A stretch of 64,000 nucleotides of DNA from Martelella radicis (lineage in GTDB: Bacteria > Pseudomonadota > Alphaproteobacteria > Rhizobiales > Rhizobiaceae): contig NZ_JACIDZ010000015.1 in assembly GCF_014196625.1 (NCBI RefSeq), forward strand, positions 62,001 through 126,000, read 5' to 3'. Under the pieces are notes generated by a model. That model was not told the DNA's origin, did not search any database, and worked only from the letters and a program-made list of their open reading frames with translations. Below, in pieces: positions 36,220 through 44,840 of the stretch. The first letter of the stretch is position 1; every line of letters starts with the position of its first letter. The position numbers and the translations under genes are program-made.

Positions 36220-37848
36220 TCAAAGCGGGCGATAGCCCTTGAGGTAAGACCATGTGCCGCTGGCGCGGTATTGCGGCCAGTCGGCGAACGGATCGGGGAC
36301 GGGCTCGGTAATTACGGGTTTGAAGCGCTGGCCGAAGGCGGTGCCAACCTCGACCTTGCCGTCCGGCGAGTGATAGGGATCGCCGAGATAGCGGCCCGCC
36401 AGATCGCGGCGCTTCCAGTAGTTCTCGATCGTGAGATCGGCAGGCCGTTCCAACACGCCCGGCATGAATACGAAGGCTCTGCCGTTCGGGCGGTTGACGA
36501 TCTCGTCGCCTGTTGCGAGCGGACGCGGGGTTTTGATCCGATGTGCGAGGCTCGCATCCCGCTGGGCCATGGCAAAACCGGCTTCCATCGGATCGAGCCT
36601 GCCGGAGACGACTTCCAGCAGCGCCTGTTCGTTTTCGAGCTTTGCGCGCTCATTGGTCTGGAAATCTTCAAGCGTGATCGTCTGGGTGCCCAGAGCCTCG
36701 GAAACCGCCTTCGCCTCGCGGATATCGCGAATGCCCTTGAAGATCTGCGTGCCGCAGGAATTGGGAATGATCTTTTCCGCATTCTTGCCGAGACCGGCAA
36801 GCTGGGCGGCTGATTGAACGACGAAGACCGGCCTGATGCCATAGCCCGCGCCGAAGGTGGCGAGCCCGATGGCCATCGGCCATGCACCGATATTGCCGAT
36901 CTCGTCGCAGAGCCAGAGCTGACGCCGCGCGCCGATTGCCCGCCGTTTGGCGACCAGTGCGCCGGAATAGACGGACCTGATCACCGGGCCGGAGGTTTCG
37001 GCATATTCCTGGGCTTCCATGATATTGACCAGATACGGATTACAGCCCGGTTTGGTCAGCTCTTCAAAATCGAAGTCGAACGGGGCCGAGACGGCATCGC
37101 GCAATTGCGGATCGGAAAGGCCGGAAAAGGCTCGCTTGGTTTCGGCCTTCACACCGGAAACGCCGCCTGCATTGGGATTGTCGGATTCACGTGCCTGTTT
37201 GAGCTCTTCGACCACGCTGCGGATCGAGACTTCCGGCATGGCGGCCATATGGCGTTCGAAGGAAAGCCAGTCATCGGACAGCAGGCCGATCTGGTTCATC
37301 AGATCGGCAAGTACCGGCAGCGTCACCACGCCTGCAAGACGGCCAAGGGTGACGGCAACCGCTTCGATCCAGCGCTGGCCGGTTTCCTCGAAGAATTTGG
37401 CATTGGCGCCGCCGGTGAGCGTCAGGAAGCTTGCGGCAAACAGCTTGGCATCGGGAATGAGCGTGGGGGAATTGCCCCGCAGATAGGAGGTCGGGTTGAT
37501 CCGGTGGGAAGGCACGCCGCCATTGCCGCGCGGATTCCAGTTTATCACCCGGCGCCCCTGCAACACCTGCAACTGTGCAATTGCGCCGTTCTGGCTCTTC
37601 CAGTCCATGGAAATGATGTGATCGCCGTAATGGCCATCGACCAGCCAGGGGATGATATGATCGCCCTTGCCCGAACGTGCTCCGCCGACCAGAAGCACGG
37701 CTGCCTGTTGGTCGGAATAAAGCGCCCTGCCTGTTTCGTCATGGCCGAGATAGAGCCCGTTCTTTGCCCGGTAGAGACCGGCGCGGGCAATCATATGCGG
37801 ATCGGCAAAGGATGCCGTGCCATGCGGAAAGGCCTGATAGTCGATCAT
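36220..37848 (-). CDS. VirD4/TraG-type coupling ATPase lacking a membrane anchor
   Basis: This 542-aa coupling protein has Walker A GGARSGKG (residues 55-62) and Walker B LWLCDE (311-316), plus the usual TraG/VirD4 body. Such ATPases bring the relaxase-DNA complex to the type IV secretion channel. The protein starts directly at the cytoplasmic region (HGTASFADPHMI); the two N-terminal membrane helices normal for the family are absent. Three small membrane-protein genes lie just upstream in the same operon and may supply the anchor. The start at 37848 is the first available and no further frame upstream adds hydrophobic sequence. Confidence 0.88.
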   Translation of the reverse strand: MIDYQAFPHGTASFADPHMIARAGLYRAKNGLYLGHDETGRALYSDQQAAVLLVGGARSGKGDHIIPWLVDGHYGDHIISMDWKSQNGAIAQLQVLQGRRVINWNPRGNGGVPSHRINPTSYLRGNSPTLIPDAKLFAASFLTLTGGANAKFFEETGQRWIEAVAVTLGRLAGVVTLPVLADLMNQIGLLSDDWLSFERHMAAMPEVSIRSVVEELKQARESDNPNAGGVSGVKAETKRAFSGLSDPQLRDAVSAPFDFDFEELTKPGCNPYLVNIMEAQEYAETSGPVIRSVYSGALVAKRRAIGARRQLWLCDEIGNIGAWPMAIGLATFGAGYGIRPVFVVQSAAQLAGLGKNAEKIIPNSCGTQIFKGIRDIREAKAVSEALGTQTITLEDFQTNERAKLENEQALLEVVSGRLDPMEAGFAMAQRDASLAHRIKTPRPLATGDEIVNRPNGRAFVFMPGVLERPADLTIENYWKRRDLAGRYLGDPYHSPDGKVEVGTAFGQRFKPVITEPVPDPFADWPQYRASGTWSYLKGYRPL

Positions 37849-37915
37849 CGGAATGGCTCCCTGCGCTTGGAAGGTGGCAGGAGGCCATGACGGCCTCCTG
37901 CAAAGGGCAAAGCGG

Positions 37916-38176
37916 CTACCATTCGGAGCGGCGATTAACGAAACCGCCGCTGGTCGTGATAATCCGAGGCTTGATCCTGGCGGCCCACGAGAGGCAGATG
38001 ATCGCGATTACGCCGCTGTAGAAGATGAAGCCGCCGAGAATGCCGCTCGGTACGGATTGAAAGAAAAACGCGATCAGGATCGAAATCCCGCAGATAGCGG
38101 TGGCGATGCCGCCGATCCCGTTGAGCATGTCCTTGACCTGCTTGCGGAACGGGACATTCTTGCTTGCATGCGTCAT
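37916..38176 (-). CDS. Small membrane protein (operon with coupling protein)
   Basis: This 86-aa protein has two hydrophobic segments (about residues 19-40 and 44-65), a short Pro-Ser-Gly turn between them, and basic flanks. It ends 67 nt before the coupling-ATPase gene. Two helices joined by a short turn is exactly the layout missing from the N-terminus of that ATPase. Unknown family. Confidence 0.65.
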   Translation of the reverse strand: MTHASKNVPFRKQVKDMLNGIGGIATAICGISILIAFFFQSVPSGILGGFIFYSGVIAIICLSWAARIKPRIITTSGGFVNRRSEW

Positions 38177-38200
38177 GTCGAACTCCTCTCGAGTTTCGGT

Positions 38201-38365
38201 TCAGGATTTGCTGAGATAGGCCCGGGCGCAGAGGATCACGCCGAGGACGATGGCGGTGCCTGCCGCTCCGCCGGATTCGGGATGGTCGAGGGAGAAGGCA
38301 ATGCCGCTTGCGATAAACGCCATGCCGCTACCCCAGAGCCATGCGGTGAATTGTTCGCCTGTCAT
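38201..38365 (-). CDS. Very small membrane protein (54 aa)
   Basis: The frame reads MTGEQFTAWLWGSGMAFIAS and ends ARAYLSKS, with two hydrophobic stretches (about residues 8-24 and 32-48). A purine-rich GGAGGCG site lies just upstream of the ATG at 38365. It is sandwiched between two other small membrane-protein genes, 24 nt and 14 nt apart, which supports its reality despite its size. Confidence 0.6.
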   Translation of the reverse strand: MTGEQFTAWLWGSGMAFIASGIAFSLDHPESGGAAGTAIVLGVILCARAYLSKS

Positions 38366-38379
38366 TGGACGCCTCCCGC

Positions 38380-38685
38380 CTACACCGCCATGAAGCGCCA
38401 GCCGTAGCGGGCGAACGAAATGCCGATCAGGGAGAGCATGATCGAGATCGAACGGGAGAGCCCCAGAAAGACGAGGCCCGCCGTCAGGATCGAATGGCAG
38501 ACCCAGACAAGGCCCTCCACATCCTGTCCGTAAATTCCGGTAAAATACCGAACCGCCCAGGGGCCGGTCAGATCGATGATCCCCGGCGCAACGCCTGCGG
38601 TGAGATAAGCCGCGATACCGTTCGATATCACCTTGTTCGAAAGGCTCTGGGCTGTGTCGGGCCTGTTGTTTGCCGTCCTGTTCAT
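38380..38685 (-). CDS. Small membrane protein, first gene of the mobilization operon
   Basis: This 101-aa protein has a hydrophilic N-terminus (MNRTANNRPDTAQSLSNKV) and three moderately hydrophobic segments (about residues 22-42, 58-73 and 75-95). It is the promoter-proximal gene of the minus-strand operon that runs through the coupling ATPase to the recombinase. The start at 38685 is preferred over a longer frame that would extend into the divergent AT-rich gene's leader. Unknown family. Confidence 0.6.
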   Translation of the reverse strand: MNRTANNRPDTAQSLSNKVISNGIAAYLTAGVAPGIIDLTGPWAVRYFTGIYGQDVEGLVWVCHSILTAGLVFLGLSRSISIMLSLIGISFARYGWRFMAV

Positions 38686-38876
38686 GATACTATCCTCTAT
38701 CTCGTGCCGAAGGTGAAACCTTTGATCAGATTTCACAGGACCTGTTTTCTTCATCACAAGATTAGAATAGCGAAGCCTATTGTCACCGCTTGACAAAACG
38801 CATCCAAAATCGGGGACTTCAGTCCAGATTTTGCCTAAGAAACACCGACGGAATCCAATTAGACCGCTTTGGAAAA

Positions 38877-39836
38877 ATGGCTCTGAACTACAATAAGAAA
38901 AATTTGCTATATTTATTGCTTTGCGCAAATTTATACAAAGGAAGAAGTGGTTTTGTTTCCGGCCTTGTCAACTATTGCAATGATATTGTTGACAAGCATA
39001 ATAAATTTAAAAATACTGGAGATGCAAAAGGAAAAATATCTAGATCTATATTCTATAATTATTTTAGTGAAATTGACGAAATATCAGGTAATTACAATAT
39101 AGAAGATACTATCGATTTAGCTAATAGAATATCTATTAATTATATTGACTTATCTCAAAAGTATATGAACAAATTTAATGATCTTATTTTTTTATCGCTT
39201 TATAACTACTTAGAGAGTAACGGTTTTATTCATATCGACGCAGGAATTCGGTCGATAGAGGGTGTTAACGATCCGCTTTTCTTTTCGTTGTCATCTTTTC
39301 TAGATGTCACAGTTTCAGATGTCGGAAATGACGAATCTCTTGTCGGTACTTTTGCTGTTCTTCGCCCATCTCTCCGGGCTCCTGGGAAAGCAATCGTGTC
39401 TTGCGCAAAGATTAGAATTGGTGCCCTTGGTGTTATGCACTATGAAGAGATAATGCACTATAGATTCTGGGGCGCAAGTTGGGTTCGACAATACTTCCAA
39501 GGGTACGCTCTTCACAGAAACGGAAAATATACAATTATAACAAAAGATGACAATACAAAACACATTCAAGTAAGTTATCTAAATGTTAAGCAAAGAAGTT
39601 CATTTAATTCAGTTGATGCGTTAGCGGGATCATATAATGGATTTTCGCCACATGCCGCGTCTGGAATATTTTCTAGTGGTATTGTCATTTATAGAGCGAA
39701 ATCACTCGCAAAACTGGATAGATACGACCTCAAGAAATGGCGATGTGGCTTATCACCATCTTTTGGATTGGTTTCTTTGGAAGCCATCGATCCACAAATC
39801 AGAAAATATCTAGCCTTGCGCGTCCCGGAAAGCTAG
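38877..39836 (+). CDS. AT-rich protein of unknown function
   Basis: This 319-aa soluble protein starts at MALNYNKKN; a start at 38790 would add 29 residues that overlap the divergent promoter region. Asn, Ile, Lys and Tyr are abundant, and composition is much more AT-rich than the element's mobilization genes, so it was acquired separately. No motif is recognized. The first 100 residues look helical, the rest mixed alpha/beta. Its stop overlaps the convergent 99-aa gene by 4 nt. The location within a defence-bearing element makes a defence role possible, but there is no sequence evidence for it. Confidence 0.7.
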   Translation: MALNYNKKNLLYLLLCANLYKGRSGFVSGLVNYCNDIVDKHNKFKNTGDAKGKISRSIFYNYFSEIDEISGNYNIEDTIDLANRISINYIDLSQKYMNKFNDLIFLSLYNYLESNGFIHIDAGIRSIEGVNDPLFFSLSSFLDVTVSDVGNDESLVGTFAVLRPSLRAPGKAIVSCAKIRIGALGVMHYEEIMHYRFWGASWVRQYFQGYALHRNGKYTIITKDDNTKHIQVSYLNVKQRSSFNSVDALAGSYNGFSPHAASGIFSSGIVIYRAKSLAKLDRYDLKKWRCGLSPSFGLVSLEAIDPQIRKYLALRVPES

Positions 39837-40132
39837 ATGTAATGGTAATAACCATCGTCATTACTATGATACTCAGCAATTGCTTTGTCTGTCTCGACAG
39901 GATTTATTTTTTGAGAAATGAGCATATCTCTACGTTTCTCCAGCTTCTCCACTCCAATCCAGTCCGTCGCGGTCAGGTCGTGAAATTTTCCTTTTAAATC
40001 TATATACCCTTTGGATTCTTGTAGGGCCGTATTGTTACGGAATACCGCCATTAATCCTGATTTCAAGGTAGTTTTCTGTATTTTTAAAAAGGTACAATAT
40101 TCACTTTCTATTTTTTTAAATTTTTTATCCAT
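39833..40132 (-). CDS. Small AT-rich protein of unknown function
   Basis: This 99-aa soluble protein has a Lys-rich N-terminus (MDKKFKKIESEYCTFLKIQK), DLTATDWIGVEKLEKRRDML in the middle and an acidic/aromatic C-terminus (NDDGYYHYI). It is convergent with the previous gene and overlaps it by 4 nt. The 168 nt upstream, up to the divergent gene at 40,301, are extremely AT-rich and should hold both promoters. No family recognized. Confidence 0.6.
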   Translation of the reverse strand: MDKKFKKIESEYCTFLKIQKTTLKSGLMAVFRNNTALQESKGYIDLKGKFHDLTATDWIGVEKLEKRRDMLISQKINPVETDKAIAEYHSNDDGYYHYI

Positions 40133-40300
40133 CTTTCTTCATTTTTACTTTTGCAATCGCAATGTAATCAATATAATATTTTTTTTACAATGAATAAATA
40201 TATCAAAGATATAATATTATTAAAATCATAAGTATTTTGACTCACGAAATCAACTTCTGGTACAATTGGAATGTCAATAAAACCAAAGCAATGAGGGGAG

Positions 40301-41071
40301 ATGGACGAGGCAGATAGCGGGTTTCGGGAGATTGAAGATGCGGCAGCGGAAAAGCGCCGCCTTGCCGATCTGAACGATCTCAACAATGAGCGCAATGGCG
40401 ATGATGTCGGCAGGATTGCGCGGTTCCTAAGCCCTAAAGCAAGGGCCCTGGCGCGCGGCGAGGCGTCTGACGGCAAAAACGGAAAACGTCTTTCAGCACT
40501 TGAACTGGCCTTGCTCGATCCAGCCTATGCCTTTGTCTACAACGCCGCCGTGAAGGAAAACCGCGAGGCGCAGAACCGGGCACAAGCCTTCCAGGCCCGC
40601 ATCGATGATGCCATCATCCATATGCAGCGCGAAATTGACGGTACCCTTGATAAAGCGATCACGCTCCCCAATGGTGAAAAGGCCTTTATGAACCGCCATG
40701 GCGAAGCGTGGTCAGCAGATGGAGACCGCGTTGACGACGCCATTGCCGAAGGGTTCGACTGGACCGGACGGCCAAGCCTTGAGACCTATCAGGATCAAAA
40801 GCAACGTCTCGAACGGCTGGAAGCTCTATCCCATGAAGGTCGCGCCATGAGCCTGCGACTTGGCGAGATCGGGAATGATCTGGACGACCGTGATCATCCG
40901 CTCAAGAAAGACGAAATCGACAATCTCCGCGCTGAGATGAAGTCCATCACCGATGACATCGAGACGATGGACAGGAGGCTGGATTCACTGGTTTCCGATA
41001 ACAGCCCCGGGATACAGGCGGATCACGAACTGGCGGTTGTGAAAACCGCCAATCTCGTTCCATCGCTCTGA
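40301..41071 (+). CDS. Coiled-coil element protein of unknown function
   Basis: This 256-aa acidic protein is almost entirely helical and likely a coiled coil. An N-terminal charged segment (residues 1-60) comes first, then EAQNRAQAFQARIDDAIIHM, a central GEKAFMNRHGEAWSADGD patch, and a long C-terminal coil (about 160-245). A GAGGGGAG stretch directly before the ATG serves as ribosome site. Similar proteins are common in alphaproteobacterial mobile elements; function is unknown. It converges on the exported protein gene with no gap. Confidence 0.7.
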   Translation: MDEADSGFREIEDAAAEKRRLADLNDLNNERNGDDVGRIARFLSPKARALARGEASDGKNGKRLSALELALLDPAYAFVYNAAVKENREAQNRAQAFQARIDDAIIHMQREIDGTLDKAITLPNGEKAFMNRHGEAWSADGDRVDDAIAEGFDWTGRPSLETYQDQKQRLERLEALSHEGRAMSLRLGEIGNDLDDRDHPLKKDEIDNLRAEMKSITDDIETMDRRLDSLVSDNSPGIQADHELAVVKTANLVPSL

Positions 41072-41419
41072 TCAACCGCCGAACTTACCGCACTGTTTCT
41101 GAATGACCGCGACGACGATCCCTGTGGGATAGCTGTCGGGATAATCGGCCATGATGTTCAGGATTTCCGCATTGCGCTGTTTCACGGTTGCGGGATCGTC
41201 GGTGTACCAGTCGGCAATACAATCAGCCATGCTTTGCTCGATCTGGGTTGCGATGACACTCGCAGTCCAGATCGTCGAGCCGATGAATTGCGCCTTTGCC
41301 TCGTCACCAAAGGACAGAAATTCTTTGGTGCGCACGTTCTGACCTGCCAATGCCGGTGTGGATAAAACGGAAGAAACACTAAATATTACTGTCAATACGG
41401 CACCCTTTATGGCGATCAT
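41072..41419 (-). CDS. Exported small protein of unknown function
   Basis: This 115-aa protein has a signal peptide (residues 1-25, cleavage after PALA). The mature part is 90 residues, with two cysteines (ADCIADWYTDDP and QKQCGKFGG) that could form a disulphide. The start MIAIKGAVL is chosen because the signal peptide begins there. The dense, helix-like mature part (SFGDEAKAQFIGSTIWTASV) recalls small periplasmic entry-exclusion or lysozyme-inhibitor-like proteins, but this is not supported by any motif. Confidence 0.65.
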   Translation of the reverse strand: MIAIKGAVLTVIFSVSSVLSTPALAGQNVRTKEFLSFGDEAKAQFIGSTIWTASVIATQIEQSMADCIADWYTDDPATVKQRNAEILNIMADYPDSYPTGIVVAVIQKQCGKFGG

Positions 41420-41465
41420 AAGGGATCGTTTCTGAACTATACGATATTTTGAGGAGGTAAATAAT

Positions 41466-41585
41466 ATGTATAACTTGAGAACAGCGCGTTTCCGGGCTAT
41501 TTTAAGAACACGGAAAATCAGGGAGCTGGCCAATGCCGCAGGATCACAACCGATCCCTTATGGCAGACGGGAGGCTCCCTTATGA
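41466..41585 (+). CDS. 39-residue peptide coupled to the resolvase gene
   Basis: The ATG at 41466 has a near-perfect ribosome site (GAGGAGGT, 7 nt upstream). The frame begins MYNLRTARFRAILRTRKIRE and stops in an ATGA overlap with the resolvase start at 41582. The peptide is very basic. The strong ribosome site and the overlap suggest that it is a translated leader that drives resolvase translation, or a small DNA-binding partner. Confidence 0.55.
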   Translation: MYNLRTARFRAILRTRKIRELANAAGSQPIPYGRREAPL

Positions 41586-42181
41586 TTTTGAATTCCAATG
41601 ACGTTTCAGGCGGGCGGCGGATTGGCTATGCCCGCGTTTCCACCGATAAACAAACACTGTTCCAGTATCAGGATATGCTCGAAGCGGCAGGCTGTGATCC
41701 TGTCTTCATGGACGAAGCCATCTCCGCCGTTGCCGCCCATCGTCCCGGCCTTCAACGCGCTCGCGCCGATCTGAAGCCCGGCGATACATTCGTAGTCCCA
41801 TCAATTGATCGGGCCTTCCGCTCGACGCTGGAAGGCATTCAGTTTCTCGATGCACTGCACCGGGAAGGCATCGCCTTCGAATCCATCTATCAGCGCATCG
41901 ACACGCGCACGCCGGAGGGCCGCAAGTGGTTTATCGACAGCGTGAACAATGCCGAATACGAGCGTGCCATCATTTCCCGCCGCACCCGTGAGAAAATGGC
42001 CGCCGCCAAGAAGCGCGGTGTGCATCTGGGGCGAAAGCCGATCCTTGCCGACAGCGACATTCGCGTCGCCCACCGCGCCATCAATGATGACGGCGTTACG
42101 CTGGCAGACGTTGCCCGCCACGCTAATGTCTCCGTCCAAACCATGCGGCGCAGCTTCAGAAGGTTGGAGTTGACGTTATGA
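41582..42181 (+). CDS. Small serine resolvase/invertase
   Basis: This 199-aa recombinase of the resolvase/invertase family has its catalytic Ser20 in GYARVSTDKQT, conserved VPSIDRAFRSTLEGIQFL, the E-helix region RAIISRRTREKMAAAKKRG, and a C-terminal HTH (VTLADVARHANVSVQTMRRS). It may resolve dimers of the circular element or invert a segment; no obvious res array could be delimited. It is coupled by 4-nt overlaps both to the 39-codon ORF before it and the 48-codon ORF after it. Confidence 0.88.
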   Translation: MILNSNDVSGGRRIGYARVSTDKQTLFQYQDMLEAAGCDPVFMDEAISAVAAHRPGLQRARADLKPGDTFVVPSIDRAFRSTLEGIQFLDALHREGIAFESIYQRIDTRTPEGRKWFIDSVNNAEYERAIISRRTREKMAAAKKRGVHLGRKPILADSDIRVAHRAINDDGVTLADVARHANVSVQTMRRSFRRLELTL

Positions 42182-42324
42182 GAGACAGAGAGCACGAAAT
42201 CATGATCGATTGCCTCATCGATATCATGGCGGAACTGGGCGAGATCGAGCAACGTGTCAAGGCCGTGCGAGAAACGTTGGAACCCATCGCGGATACGTTG
42301 TTTTTTTCCTGGAAAGAAAGCTGA
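42178..42324 (+). CDS. 48-residue protein coupled to the resolvase gene
   Basis: The frame begins MRDREHEIMIDCLIDIMAEL and ends in FFSWKES. It is acidic and almost certainly a helical hairpin or coiled coil. Its ATG overlaps the resolvase stop (ATGA), so it is probably translated by reinitiation. A T-run (seven T) lies within its last codons. No family is recognized. Confidence 0.5.
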   Translation: MRDREHEIMIDCLIDIMAELGEIEQRVKAVRETLEPIADTLFFSWKES

Positions 42325-42469
42325 AGCTCAGAAAAGGTCTAAACACAGTTTCTAGCCCGTTCAGATCCGTCGAGACCAGCCAAAATTTCAAAAATCAATG
42401 AGTTGTATCTCTATTTTTATTTATGTATATTCAATTCTGTGAGTTTTTCAGGAGATTTCTGATCAAATT

Positions 42470-42988
42470 GTGTTTGATAATCTGACAGAACACTCTGTTT
42501 CGTATATTATTTTGAAGGAGTGGATTCCTCCACTCATCGCCATAGTCGTTGGCGGTTTGTTCGCCTCGGTGCTTTTCCCGCGATGGCAGGAGAATTTCTC
42601 GCGGAACAGAGCAAGGGAGCTGCGCCGTCTAGAAATACTGGAAGAAGTAAGCCGTTGTGCGAACCGTTACATTGTAAGCTGGAAGCGCTTGATTATTATT
42701 TCAAAATTCGAACTGGAAAGTGGCGAACCCTTGGAAGGCGACCCCTTGGACAGGAAAAAAGGATTCATAGAGGATAGAAATAAATGCCGCATGGATCTTT
42801 CGGATGCGCTCTGCATAGCCGAGATCTACGTTTCCGATCATGCGTCCGACTATATAAGAAAATTCCGCAGGTGGGATGATGGTATATCCCATAAACGCCT
42901 AGACGAGCTTCCTGACAACGATGCTCTCGATCTCGAATTCGGGAGGATGATACATGTCCTGACAACGGAGCTAAGGAGACGAAGTTGA
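42470..42988 (+). CDS. Membrane-anchored protein of unknown function
   Basis: This 172-aa protein has one membrane helix (about residues 20-37, PPLIAIVVGGLFASVLF) near the N-terminus and a cytoplasmic, charged helical body. The start is a GTG at 42470. The body contains a RRLEILEEVSRCANRYI helix and a DPLDRKKGFIEDRNKCRMDL stretch. The topology resembles small membrane-tethered effectors seen in defence and exclusion modules, but no motif supports either. The 239 nt downstream hold no gene that I can see. Confidence 0.65.
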   Translation: MFDNLTEHSVSYIILKEWIPPLIAIVVGGLFASVLFPRWQENFSRNRARELRRLEILEEVSRCANRYIVSWKRLIIISKFELESGEPLEGDPLDRKKGFIEDRNKCRMDLSDALCIAEIYVSDHASDYIRKFRRWDDGISHKRLDELPDNDALDLEFGRMIHVLTTELRRRS

Positions 42989-43227
42989 CACGAAGTTTGA
43001 CCGTGTTTGTTGCTCTTTGTCGGCATTTAAGAGGACCTAGGCTAGAGATTGGAAAGGCTGCGAGGGAGTGGTGAGACTGCCTGTTGATTGTCCGCAACCA
43101 GTTTTATGCATCGACTTGCTTTACACTTCTGGTGGCACTAATCGGCGATTTTGCCTGTCCCTCTCTGTGAGGTTGTTTTTTCCAACGTGAGCAGGGCTTC
43201 ACCAGGCGCAAAAAGGAGAGGGAGACT

Positions 43228-43407
43228 ATGCGGCACGTATTCCTAACATTGCTTTGTTTGGTCTTGGCTTCATGCGTTAGCTCGAACGGAGGCAATGTAG
43301 GCTCGGTATATGGTAATGCAGATAGCTCTGTCTGGTTGCAAGCATGGGATTGTCCGGGGCCTGCCTGCCCTTCGAGTCCAGTCGCGTCAATTCCTATTAT
43401 GAACTGA
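43228..43407 (+). CDS. Small putative lipoprotein (59 aa)
   Basis: The frame reads MRHVFLTLLCLVLASCVSSN and ends VASIPIMN. A lipobox LASC gives a lipidated cysteine at residue 16 and a 44-residue mature peptide with CPGPAC. An excellent GGAGAGGGAG ribosome site lies 4 nt before the ATG. Its size and lipobox resemble entry-exclusion or lysis-type lipoproteins of plasmids. Confidence 0.6.
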   Translation: MRHVFLTLLCLVLASCVSSNGGNVGSVYGNADSSVWLQAWDCPGPACPSSPVASIPIMN

Positions 43408-43482
43408 GTGCGTTACCGCAGAATTGAGATGCTGCGTGCTCCCCATTCACTTTCAAGGTATTTCTCTTGCAGTATATCGAAC

Positions 43483-43665
43483 TCATTCCAGAACAGAAAA
43501 AACATATCGTCGACCAATCATTCGCAATGATACTTCGCTATCCCTGCGCCTGTCGATCCCCTCAGGAGAATCAAAAGCTTTCGTATCCTTGAAGCCCACG
43601 TATGGTCTTCCGATCACCGATCCGCAGGACGTTCCTGCTCCGCTCGATATAGCTCGCTGCATCAT
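43483..43665 (-). CDS. Possible 60-residue protein coupled to the DUF2235 gene
   Basis: The frame starts in an ATGA overlap with the DUF2235 stop and encodes a polar protein (MMQRAISSGAGTSCGSVIGR at the start, SLRMIGRRYVFSVLE at the end). Coupling is the only positive evidence; a competing plus-strand frame covers the same bases. Reported at low confidence. Confidence 0.3.
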   Translation of the reverse strand: MMQRAISSGAGTSCGSVIGRPYVGFKDTKAFDSPEGIDRRRDSEVSLRMIGRRYVFSVLE

Positions 43666-44822
43666 ACATCACTGTTCTCGCGCATGATGAATTCGATTAA
43701 TGGTCTGAGCGCGCCGGGTCTGTAGTCTCGTTTCTCGGGCAGGTTTTCTGGGCTTTCCAATACACGCTGCTTTGCAAAATTGGAAAGCCAGACGATCCGG
43801 TCTGGCCCTGTGCGATCCGCCTTTGGCAGAATTTGAAAGATGCGGCCGAAAAAGCCCACCCTGTCAGTATTCTTGAGCGCCGTACGATAGTCGGCCCCGG
43901 ACCGGATAGCCGACAACGGTGCTTCGAGGAAAGCCAAGCCGGCGCGTTTCGATTGGTCCGCCATCCAGGCAAGCGCATTGTCGGAAAGACCGGTTCGTTC
44001 TCCTCCCCCCCCTACGCTGCCATGATCACCCGGAAACCAGACTTGCTGATAGAAACTTTCCCCTTCGGTGCCGTTGAGGTCATCGATATTTGACCACAGG
44101 CGAGGCGGAAAAGTTTTGCGCCGTTCGTCGATTGCGACGGCGTGGGCTGCCCGCTCAACAGTGCTACTGAGACGCGGGTCGTGAAACTGTTTATCCCCAT
44201 TGAACCATTTCGCGATCCACAAATGATTGGGAACGCCAAGCGCCCCGACCGTATCCCAAACGCCAATGAAACGTATCTTCAATTTTTGGCAGGTTTCGCG
44301 CGTGATCTGCGGGCTGCGCTTCTTGCGCCAAACGAATTCCTCGTCATTAAGATACATTTGTGGTGCATACTTTTCTCGGAATTCTAGACTTTGCCACCGA
44401 TCAGGATGGGCATCGGGATCACGGCTGCGATAGAGCTTCTCCGCATCGGCGATCTTGTGGGCACTCTGGCGTCTGATAATGCCGCAGTTGCGGATCATAC
44501 CGCCAAGCGAACGGGCCGTATAGGCTCCACGGGAAAAGCCCAGAATGTATATCTCATCACCGAGTTCATAGTTGAAAACTAGGAAGCGATACGCCTCCAT
44601 TACATTAGCCATAAGACCAATGCCAAACATGCCCCCCAAGATAGTGTCGAGCCATCGCGCTGTCGCGTGGCCGGTGCCCACACCCTCATCATAGTAGACA
44701 ATTTGCAGCGTGCCTTCCGCATCACGCGGGGCGACCAGTTCCGAGAACTTGACCACATTTGTCAGCTGTGGCGCCGAAAGGCGGTTCCATGTTCCATCGC
44801 AACATATGACGATACGCTTCAT
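43662..44822 (-). CDS. DUF2235 alpha/beta-hydrolase
   Basis: This 386-aa protein of the DUF2235 family has the N-terminal CCDGTWN (residues 7-13) and the nucleophile elbow GFSRGAY with Ser97. VWDTVGALGVP and a FPGDHGSVGGGG stretch with a candidate catalytic Asp/His follow. The family includes the Tle1-type phospholipase effectors of type VI secretion as well as many uncharacterized cytoplasmic hydrolases. No VgrG, PAAR or immunity gene is present. The gene directly upstream encodes an exported peptidoglycan-binding protein (18 nt gap), so the pair probably acts together. Confidence 0.85.
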   Translation of the reverse strand: MKRIVICCDGTWNRLSAPQLTNVVKFSELVAPRDAEGTLQIVYYDEGVGTGHATARWLDTILGGMFGIGLMANVMEAYRFLVFNYELGDEIYILGFSRGAYTARSLGGMIRNCGIIRRQSAHKIADAEKLYRSRDPDAHPDRWQSLEFREKYAPQMYLNDEEFVWRKKRSPQITRETCQKLKIRFIGVWDTVGALGVPNHLWIAKWFNGDKQFHDPRLSSTVERAAHAVAIDERRKTFPPRLWSNIDDLNGTEGESFYQQVWFPGDHGSVGGGGERTGLSDNALAWMADQSKRAGLAFLEAPLSAIRSGADYRTALKNTDRVGFFGRIFQILPKADRTGPDRIVWLSNFAKQRVLESPENLPEKRDYRPGALRPLIEFIMRENSDV

Positions 44823-44840
44823 TCATACCCCCCAATTCGT

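Noticed and set aside
39900-40300. Possible CRISPR or iteron array in the AT-rich gap
   Set aside because: No regular repeat-spacer pattern is visible; the stretch is just AT-rich. No CRISPR array was seen anywhere in the window.
42989-43227. Possible small gene between the membrane protein and the lipoprotein
   Set aside because: No frame with a ribosome site and coding character was found in the 239 nt.
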